From Sipunculus nudus (Eukaryota > Annelida > Sipuncula > Golfingiida > Sipunculidae): a stretch of DNA of 64,000 nucleotides. Under the pieces are notes generated by a model, which was not told the origin of the DNA, did no database searches, and worked only from the letters and a program-made list of their open reading frames with translations. How positions within the stretch are numbered: the stretch's first letter is position 1; each line of letters begins with the position of its first letter. A program made the position numbers and the translations under genes. Below are positions 62,601 to 64,000 of the stretch, piece by piece. Location of the stretch: the NCBI GenBank assembly GCA_026874595.1, contig CM049318.1, positions 38,277,956 to 38,341,955 of the forward strand, in the 5' to 3' direction.

Positions 62601-62849
62601 CAATCAGGTCACCTCCCACTTCTACTAAACAATTTTCCACAACTAAACCTTATCCTCCAACCAAACTAAACCCTGGGCCTGTAAACCCCAGCTCATCCCA
62701 TAATCCTGGCACAACGCCAGCCCTGCACCCAACCACTGAACATGGAAAACAAACAGCAAAATTACCAAAAACCACATTTGTTTCCTCTCCCAACCCCATT
62801 CATCCCTTCACTCCAGCAGGAATCACTCAATCTGTTACCCCAACCATGG
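31440..62849 (+). CDS. Plexin domain-containing protein (PLXDC/TEM7 family), partial, five exons
   Basis: Gene-level entry for the exons at 31440-31493, 32393-32554, 33003-33098, 49669-49811 and 62573-62849. PLXDC1/2 proteins are single-pass type I membrane proteins with a nidogen-like ectodomain, a PSI domain, a stalk, one membrane helix and a short tail. Vertebrate members are reported as receptors for PEDF and to bind nidogen and cortactin. The spliced reading holds family hallmarks in the right order: [10 protein letters not shown], then [12 protein letters not shown] and [11 protein letters not shown], then [12 protein letters not shown] and IIPLPT, then the PSI cysteines with FNCRWC and DRHRQEW. 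Three introns are phase 1, and the one after the PSI exon is phase 0. Every junction has AG/GT ends and keeps the frame. The signal peptide, early ectodomain, membrane helix and tail are not in view. PLXDC1 and PLXDC2 orthology cannot be separated; an invertebrate single-copy PLXDC is likely. Family assignment is strong from recognised motifs, without a search. Confidence 0.93.
32393..32554 (+). CDS. PLXDC exon B (nidogen-like ectodomain core)
   Basis: A 162-nt exon with acceptor cttttcag and donor AACA|GTGAGT, phase 1 at both ends. It reads [19 protein letters not shown], then [20 protein letters not shown], then [15 protein letters not shown]. The F-x-F-Q-A, DGRI-x-FGYKE-P and HPVK-x-GLSDA motifs are diagnostic of the PLXDC ectodomain. 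The overlapping ORFs at 32426-32620 (+) and 32316-32504 (-) are shadows of this exon. The short Thr run near the end falls where family members vary most between sequences. Confidence 0.95.
33003..33098 (+). CDS. PLXDC exon C ([12 protein letters not shown] segment)
   Basis: A 96-nt exon with acceptor ttgacag and donor CCCA|GTGAGT, phase 1 at both ends. It reads [19 protein letters not shown] followed by [12 protein letters not shown], with a Thr completed across the next junction. In vertebrate PLXDC the same place reads RRRTIYEYHRVEL with PLPTC just before the PSI domain, so the following exon must begin with the first PSI cysteine, as the 49669 exon does. The open reading continuing past 33098 is intron read-through. 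The downstream intron is 16.57 kb and contains a whole second gene. Confidence 0.95.
33248..33340 (+). mobile_element. HINE family 1, 5' head only
   Basis: It begins TTTTTAGCTCAGCTGACT and carries the imperfect hairpin AGCTCAGCTGACT ... AGTCATCTGAGCT and a GTCC/GTCT leader, like the heads at 16294, 47792 and 51292. The tandem core and 3' end are missing. A different foldback sequence takes over at about 33340, so this is a truncated or chimeric copy lying between PLXDC exon C and the nested-gene promoter. Confidence 0.7.
33340..33530. repeat. Foldback (inverted repeat) related to the 35.5-kb minisatellite
   Basis: The arms CTGCACCCCAGG and CCTGGGGTGCAG are perfect 12-bp inverted copies around a ~25-bp loop. 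Outer, looser arms contain CTTGTGGGGATTTGTGG and AAATCACCCCACAAATC. The vocabulary (GTGGGG, GCACCCC, AATCACCCC) is shared with the minisatellite at 35490-36660 and its inverted counterpart at 43600-43740. Confidence 0.6.
33545..33716 (+). promoter_or_regulatory. Duplicated CCAAT/E2F/CRE promoter module
   Basis: Two copies of a ~62-bp module lie in tandem, each starting AGGTGACTCCTGGTGTGTGC. Copy 1 has CCAAT at 33574, the palindrome TTTTGGCGCCAAAA at 33591-33604 (E2F-type) and a perfect CRE TGACGTCA at 33605-33612. Copy 2 has CCAAT at 33636, TTTCGGCGCGAAAAA at 33653 and TGACGTCG at 33668. An ETS-type site TTTCCGGT follows near 33708. A strong donor CTAG|GTAAGT at 33796 suggests a noncoding first exon ending there. 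This is the likely promoter of the nested gene. The factor assignments are by motif only. Confidence 0.6.
33796..33801 (+). promoter_or_regulatory. Candidate 5' splice donor of a noncoding first exon
   Basis: CTAG|GTAAGT lies 80-200 bp downstream of the CCAAT/E2F/CRE/ETS cluster. An untranslated exon from about 33715 to 33795 spliced to 36856, with initiation at MFAW, would be an alternative to the 34169 start exon. Confidence 0.35.
34169..34187 (+). CDS. Nested gene exon 1 (start codon exon)
   Basis: ATG GTG GAT AAA CCA AGC G, then donor GTAAGA. The start sits in AAGATGGTGG, which resembles both a Kozak context and a YY1 initiator-type motif. It lies about 500 bp downstream of a CCAAT/E2F/CRE module. 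The 5' flank (34130-34168) is CpG-richer than the surrounding intron. Splicing to 36856 gives MVDKPSDMFAW. Because the exon is tiny, it rests on the donor, the frame fit and the promoter context. An alternative is translation from the ATG at 36858 in exon 2 (MFAW). Confidence 0.6.
34169..41344 (+). CDS. Nested gene: PWWP/Tudor-like domain protein, five exons
   Basis: A second + strand gene contained wholly in the PLXDC intron. Exons are 34169-34187, 36856-36967, 38014-38081, 39756-39818 and 40551 to at most 41344. All four junctions have AG/GT ends and the phases (1, 2, 1, 1) restore one open frame of about 351 codons if it runs to the stop at 41342. Residues about 8-65 ([20 protein letters not shown] ... 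[21 protein letters not shown]) resemble a PWWP/Tudor-type chromatin reader: an aromatic start, G-x-x-YWP in place of PWWP, beta strands, then a short helical segment ending DDFEWIL. The rest is Ser/Gln/Pro-rich and looks disordered. A chromatin or histone-reading role is inference. The C-terminus is uncertain because a HINE element occupies the end of exon 5. No named orthologue recognised. Confidence 0.75.
35115..35300 (+). mobile_element. Possible short HINE remnant
   Basis: It contains CATGTGACCTTGAGC, CCTCAAGGTCAAATC and GGTGACCTTGACCTTTATTG, the motif set of HINE cores, a poly-G run, and ends GCATTTCTAGTTTTT like the family 4 and 6 termini. No head or tandem units. Confidence 0.35.
35490..36670. 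repeat. GGGGTGATTTGTCC minisatellite (complex, higher-order)
   Basis: Modules GGGGTGATTTGTCCATAAA, GTGGGGTGCATTGGCATAT and TTACAAGATGAGTATTAAATG alternate over about 1.2 kb. A longer period is marked by CTTGGGGG at roughly 35512, 35671, 35840, 35978, 36194 and 36367. G-runs of variable length begin several units. It fills intron 1 of the nested gene. Minus-strand ORFs with repeated MHPT and DKSP text are read-through of the period, not genes. Confidence 0.85.
36856..36967 (+). CDS. Nested gene exon 2 (PWWP/Tudor-like core)
   Basis: A 112-nt exon with acceptor atttcag and donor CTTA|GTGAGT. It reads [20 protein letters not shown] then [16 protein letters not shown]. The run from the conserved aromatic through G-x-VYWP-x-K-I-x-D and the V-x-Y/F-x-S-x-D-D-A-Y turn is what would be expected of a PWWP or Tudor beta-barrel, in which the A-Y/W after a short loop closes the aromatic cage. 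GC and CpG content rise sharply against the AT-rich intron on either side. Confidence 0.8.
38014..38081 (+). CDS. Nested gene exon 3
   Basis: A 68-nt exon with acceptor gcaaccag and donor AAAG|GTAAAT. It completes the Tyr codon split with exon 2 and reads [20 protein letters not shown] then GK. The V-x-x-x-N-I-x-x-W stretch followed by a basic/leucine helix matches the last beta strand and following helix of PWWP-type domains. The exon is too short to stand alone; the frame match to exons 2 and 4 is the support. Confidence 0.75.
39756..39818 (+). CDS. Nested gene exon 4
   Basis: A 63-nt exon with acceptor tgtttcag and donor CTAA|GTAAGT, reading [20 protein letters not shown]. The basic patch followed by an amphipathic helix ending in DDFEW is typical of the helical bundle that packs behind a PWWP beta-barrel. 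The phase fits exon 3 (GG|TC split codon gives Val) and exon 5 (A|CC gives Thr). The open frame continuing past 39818 is intron. Confidence 0.75.
40551..41344 (+). CDS. Nested gene exon 5 (Ser/Gln-rich; 3' part inside a HINE)
   Basis: After acceptor gattacag the frame is open for 263 codons to TAA at 41342-41344. Up to about 41182 it encodes a Ser/Gln/Pro-rich, probably disordered region with repeated SQLS, NPQ and SP-type motifs. The motif [11 protein letters not shown] followed by Q-x-E-S-x-LSETG occurs twice, near the start (40572) and near 41050, so the exon has duplicated ends about 480 bp apart. From about 41183 the sequence is the 5' end of a HINE element (hairpin GTATCCCC ... GGGGATAC), so the last ~53 codons would be transposon-derived. 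The native exon may instead end at an unrecognised donor before this, or the gene may continue downstream. Confidence 0.7.
41183..42639 (+). mobile_element. HINE family 4 (GTATCCCC head), apparently complete
   Basis: The 5' end has the hairpin GTATCCCC ... GGGGATAC. Then come about four tandem units of ~325 bp, each with ACTGTGAGCATTATAACTCA, GGGGTCATGACCTTTCC and GGTGGTGCCACCTATT. The 3' end has the sub-terminal inverted copy GGAGATAC, a short hairpin (GGCACC ... GGTTCC) and terminal TGTCTAGTT. This is the layout described for Helentron-associated elements. It interrupts the 3' part of nested-gene exon 5. Confidence 0.75.
42943..43110 (+). other. Possible coding exon, unassigned
   Basis: A good acceptor (tatgtttcag) at 42942 is followed by sequence open in two frames. 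One frame starts [20 protein letters not shown], the other [20 protein letters not shown]. Composition is richer than in the flanks for about 70 nt, then a T-run follows. No convincing donor was found. It lies just after the HINE that interrupts nested-gene exon 5, so it could be a displaced 3' exon of that gene, or chance. Confidence 0.2.
43197..43423 (+). other. Possible coding exon, unassigned
   Basis: Acceptor acattttcag at 43196 is followed by a 75-codon open frame to TGA at 43421. It starts [20 protein letters not shown] and includes [13 protein letters not shown]. Composition is more gene-like than the surrounding intron. A second frame near the end reads [20 protein letters not shown]. 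It could be a 3' exon of the nested gene, but no frame link to exon 5 could be shown. Confidence 0.3.
43480..43800 (-). repeat. Inverted relative of the GGGGTGATTTGTCC repeat plus a GTCC run
   Basis: Reads CAAATCACCCC, TTTTGCACCCCACA and GAAGCACCCCACA, i.e. the 35.5-kb minisatellite vocabulary in the opposite orientation, preceded by a poly-C run. It ends with (GTCC)n at 43778-43794, the leader type of the HINE elements, so it may be the 5' part of another such element. Confidence 0.55.
44438..44540 (+). other. Possible coding exon, unassigned
   Basis: Two stacked acceptors (tttacag at 44437 and attacag at 44444) precede about 100 nt of GC-richer sequence, ending at a possible donor GACAG|GTGTAC. 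Two frames are open: [20 protein letters not shown] continuing [11 protein letters not shown], and [21 protein letters not shown] poly-C tract follows. It may be another exon of the nested gene or an old gene fragment. Confidence 0.3.
44569..44600. repeat. Poly-C tract
   Basis: About 30 C directly after CACCCCAATCA. It creates polyproline in two ORF frames. It may form G-quadruplex structure on the other strand. Confidence 0.9.
44601..47139. other. AT-rich intron sequence
   Basis: Very AT-rich to about 46200, then a more mixed stretch (46430-46740) with CCGTGACAGCACGTACCGTA and several CpG. A ~50-bp near-duplicate with ATTGGAGATCACATT occurs at 46300 and 46352. No ORF of interest. Confidence 0.55.
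45557..45600 (+). mobile_element. HINE family 1/5 3' end remnant
   Basis: TTCAGCTGAGCACAGTGACC CATAGGTCCCTTGTT matches the tail of families 1 and 5 (sub-terminal CAGCTGAGC plus GACCCAT-GGTC hairpin). Nothing recognisable from the core lies upstream except TTACCTTCAAGG. Confidence 0.5.
47140..47345 (+). promoter_or_regulatory. Cluster of CCAAT boxes and a TATA-like box
   Basis: GGCCAATCAA (47150), GTGATTGGC (47190), AGTCAATCATAAG (47236) and, 90 bp on, CGACGCAATATAAAAGG (47326-47340). Spacing resembles a TATA promoter with upstream CCAAT boxes on the + strand. No ORF or exon downstream was recognised before the HINE at 47792, so it may be an intronic promoter for a noncoding RNA or a chance cluster. 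Confidence 0.25.
47792..48440 (+). mobile_element. HINE family 1, short copy (two units)
   Basis: The head TTTTTAGGTCAGCTAACTG with CATCTGAGCTATAG and a GTCTGTCTGTCC leader leads to two units with GGCACAAATCATAACCG and GGTGGCGCCATCTGG. The tail CTAGTCAGCTGAGCATCATG ends GCCATGGGTCACTTGTTA. It is an uninterrupted example that shows what the 16294 element looked like before family 2 inserted. Confidence 0.75.
48984..49565. repeat. 22-bp minisatellite (ATACAAGCTCATATGTTAATTG)
   Basis: About 25 imperfect copies of a 22-bp unit run in tandem, ending about 100 bp before the PLXDC PSI exon. Most differences are single bases in ATATG or TTAAT, plus a few short deletions. No coding potential. Confidence 0.9.
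49669..49811 (+). CDS. PLXDC exon D (PSI domain)
   Basis: A 143-nt exon after acceptor tgttacag, with donor AAG|GTAAAG. It enters in phase 1 and leaves in phase 0. It reads [20 protein letters not shown], then [20 protein letters not shown], then LKQGCNQK. Seven of the eight PSI cysteines are present in the expected C-x5-C-x2-C ... C-x2-C-x5-C ... C spacing; the eighth is supplied by the next exon (WNPSQC). PSI domains are small disulfide-rich modules found in plexins, semaphorins and integrins. The DRHRQEW segment matches vertebrate PLXDC1/2 closely, which ties this exon to the three exons 16.6 kb upstream. Confidence 0.95.
49812..51291. other. PLXDC intron sequence, nothing recognised
   Basis: AT-rich with a duplicated phrase TAGGAATATTTAAA-AATGAATTTGGAAATTTG near 49974 and 50011. 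The ORFs on both strands lack domains and splice context. Confidence 0.55.
51292..53257 (+). mobile_element. HINE composite: family 1 head, family 5 units and tail
   Basis: The head TTTTTTAGCTCAGCTGACTG, a GTCC leader and one family 1 unit run to about 51670 (GGTGGTGCCACCTGT). From about 51780 (GTCTGTCTGTCCATCC) a different tandem core runs with GATGATAACTCCAGTTT at about 51833, 52124, 52558, 52838 and 53125 and repeated AGGTCAAAGGTCAAGGTCAC. The tail is CAGCTGAGCATGGAGACCCATGGGTCCCTAGTT. Whether this is one element with two cores or two fused elements is unclear; the tail pairs with the family 1 head. Confidence 0.65.
53610..55330 (+). mobile_element. HINE family 6 (TATGCCCCCGCC head) with about nine 180-bp units
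   Basis: The head is the hairpin TATGCCCCCGCCAC aaa GTGGCCGGGGCATA followed by GTCCGTCCTTCCGTCC. About nine tandem units of ~180 bp follow, anchored by TTTTTTCGCAATGCCTGCAG and CCAGTTACAGATCGAGTTCG. The tail has GGCGGGGGCAT (inverted head copy), a perfect hairpin GTGTCG ttc CGACAC, then ATCTAGTTTTT. Unlike the other families its core lacks the GGTGGCGCCACC palindrome. First units are near-identical; the last three are diverged. Confidence 0.85.
55665..58826 (+). mobile_element. HINE family 4, 5'-truncated, host of a family 2 insertion
   Basis: Family 4 unit text (AAATGGGGTCATGACCTTTACC, CACCACCTATATTCC) is seen at 55690-55920. The terminal part is at 58780-58826: GAGGATAC, a perfect hairpin GGCATC tcc GATGCC, and AAACATTTCTAGTT. 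The middle (56057-58072) is a family 2 element. No GTATCCCC head was found, so the 5' limit is approximate. The intervening 58075-58780 is host sequence rich in TCAAGGTCA motifs. Confidence 0.6.
56057..58072 (+). mobile_element. HINE family 2, long copy with about six tandem units
   Basis: The head GTATCCACCAAAACGAAG GTTTTGCGGATAC and the CCGCCG-rich leader lead into units of ~280 bp (near 56280, 56557, 56838, 57119, 57397 and 57679), each with two AGGTGGCGCCACCT palindromes. The 3' end has the inverted head copy TTTGGCGGATAC, a perfect 7-bp hairpin GTAGTCG cttgt CGACTAC, then CCGTATTCTAGTT. Units at 56557 and 57397 resemble each other more than their neighbours, hinting at a two-unit higher-order duplication. 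Small ORFs in phase with the repeats are not genes. Confidence 0.85.
59150..59330 (+). mobile_element. Possible HINE head remnant
   Basis: A GTCTGTCTGTCTGTCCGTCC leader at 59177-59196 followed by text of the kind seen after other leaders (GTGCAATATCTTTCC, CAGTGATTGCTCTCATGC). No tandem units or 3' hairpin were seen. Confidence 0.35.
59640..62200. repeat. 34-bp minisatellite (GAGTCTTTGGATATGGATCT unit)
   Basis: The core 60650-61850 holds about 35 near-identical 34-bp units of the form GAGTCTTTGGATATGGATCT plus CATCTTGTGTTCTT. Variants at one position (CATCTT, TTCTT, TACTT) and GAG/TTAG starts are interspersed. Both flanks decay: 59640-60650 and 61850-62200 show recognisable but diverged units such as GGTCTTTAGATATGG. 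ORFs with repeated DMDL/SLWIWI or mirror text come from the period. It lies in the PLXDC intron before the stalk exon. Confidence 0.92.
62573..62849 (+). CDS. PLXDC exon E (last PSI cysteine and Pro/Ser/Thr-rich stalk)
   Basis: A 277-nt exon with acceptor ctttcag and donor ATGG|GTGAGA. It enters in phase 0, fitting the PSI exon, and leaves in phase 1. It starts [12 protein letters not shown], completing the PSI cysteines, and continues for about 80 residues rich in Pro, Thr, Ser, Asn and Lys with no hydrophobic segment. This fits the juxtamembrane stalk of the family, which varies in sequence and is probably O-glycosylated. The stalk end, membrane helix and cytoplasmic tail are expected downstream of the window. 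No start or stop codon lies in this exon. Confidence 0.9.
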
Positions 62850-64000
62850 GTGAGAAACATAACATCAGTGCGGCCAGGGTAGTTGGAGATCATCCATGTG
62901 ATGTAATTTATTATTATTTTTCCTACTGTACCTTTGCGTGCCTTATGTCGTAACTTAGCCTGAAACTGACCTTACTGTAGTGAAGTGCACAAGATTTTCT
63001 TCAGATTGCTCAGTGTGTTTAGATTTGCACCATGTGCAGTGCTTAAAATAATTTCTCTCTTTGCTCATTGTATACCTTTGTTAAATGCTTTAATATCAGC
63101 TTTAAGAGTTGCCTGAGCTTATGGTCAAAAGCTCACTCAGTCAGTGAAGTTGGAACAGAATACTGTTGAATTCAGTGAAATAGGAACTAAAATTTATTTG
63201 TATGTTTTTAGCAGATCAAGCCCATGAATTATATAATTTTTTTAATAAGATTAGGGAAGATTATTAAGGTTGGGCTAGAAATTTATGCAGGTGATAGATA
63301 AACAAAAGTCAGAACAGAAGTTTTCATATGAATTTAAATAAAATAAATAATAAAATACACACAAACTGAGCATGGTCTGGCCAGAATTGGACTGTGTAAT
63401 TTTTGTAAAATAAATTGTATCCAACTCTAAGAAAGTCACTGAACTTAGAATAACTTTCCCCTATAGATATTGTTAAGTGAAATCCCAGTCTGACCACAGG
63501 CAGATTATAAAAGATGAGGAAACAGAAATGTTTGTATAGTTTAGATCATTAAATGGAGACCAAACTAGGAAGATTATTACAGTCTGAAGAGAAAGATCTC
63601 TCAATTTATCAAATCAAAACCAAACTAATTAGGTTAACAAAGTCAAAATAAGAATTCTGAATATTAAAAGATGAATATCCATTTTGACAAAATAAGTGAT
63701 GTAAGAACAAAAGTTTATACATGTGCAGATTTATTAGAACCAAAACAAATGATAATGTTTAAATAAAATAAGATACAAAGTTTGTTCAGGAACTGTTGTG
63801 AACAGTGTCTTGCACATCACTCCATATGACATGTCTTATAATACGATGTGCATCACACCATGTGATGTCAGTCACATTATGTGATGCTTGTTACATCATG
63901 TGATGTCCATTGTATCATGTGATGCTCATCACATCATGTGACATCTGTTCTATCATGTGATGCTTTTCACTTTTCATCTTATGACCAATACTCTTTTGTT
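62850..64000. other. PLXDC intron after the stalk exon
   Basis: AT-rich, without further exons in view. The membrane-helix exon, expected as a run of about 22 hydrophobic residues, is not present before the window ends. Confidence 0.6.
63795..63985. repeat. CATCATGTGATG tandem repeat
   Basis: Imperfect ~24-bp units containing ATCATGTGATG (itself near-palindromic: CATCA-TGTGATG) run to near the window end, e.g. at 63840, 63893, 63916 and 63953. Six or more copies are visible. It is located in the intron after the PLXDC stalk exon. Confidence 0.7.

Overview
The window looks like nuclear DNA of an animal, most likely a bivalve or other mollusc. It is AT-rich, contains no long ORFs, and has genes split into short exons with GT-AG junctions separated by multi-kilobase introns. 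It is crowded with repeats that resemble the bivalve 'pearl' and Helentron-associated (HINE) elements: GTCC/GTCT leaders, tandem cores and 3' hairpins followed by CTAGTT. The organism call is an inference from repeat style and exon structure.

Two genes can be assembled by eye, both on the + strand. The first is a plexin domain-containing protein (PLXDC/TEM7 family). Five consecutive in-phase exons are visible at 31440-31493, 32393-32554, 33003-33098, 49669-49811 and 62573-62849. They encode the end of the nidogen-like/TEM7 ectodomain, the cysteine-rich PSI domain and the start of a Pro/Ser/Thr-rich stalk. The N-terminal exons were not recognised, and the transmembrane and cytoplasmic exons must lie beyond 64000.

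The second gene sits entirely inside the 16.6-kb PLXDC intron between 33098 and 49669. Its coding exons are at 34169-34187, 36856-36967, 38014-38081, 39756-39818 and 40551 onward, and all junction phases agree. It encodes a small PWWP/Tudor-like N-terminal module and a Ser/Gln-rich low-complexity region whose start and end carry the same motif ([11 protein letters not shown]). Upstream is a probable promoter with a tandemly duplicated CCAAT / palindromic E2F / CRE module (33545-33676). A HINE element has landed in the 3' part of its last recognised exon.

Layout. 1-31439: no recognised exons; unique AT-rich DNA with short GC-richer islands (possible enhancers), a SINE-like fragment, a TA-flanked MITE carrying a 5S rRNA fragment, two small TIR MITEs, a nested HINE block (16294-19370), another HINE (28283-29319) and a 78-bp triplicated CCAAT/E-box module. 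31440-33098: three PLXDC exons. 33248-33530: HINE head and a foldback. 33545-41344: nested gene, with a GGGGTGATTTGTCC minisatellite in its first intron. 41183-49668: HINEs, possible extra exons, AT-rich intron and a 22-bp minisatellite. 49669-49811: PSI exon. 51292-58826: a nearly continuous 7.5-kb HINE cluster. 59640-62200: a 34-bp minisatellite. 62573-62849: stalk exon. 63800 to the end: a GTGATG-type repeat.

The most interesting signal is the set of at least five sequence-distinct HINE families. They share one architecture, in most cases the same 14-bp palindrome AGGTGGCGCCACCT (or a near copy) in their tandem cores, and repeated AGGTCAAGGTCA-type nuclear-receptor half-sites. No tRNA, complete rRNA, CRISPR array or viral gene was found.
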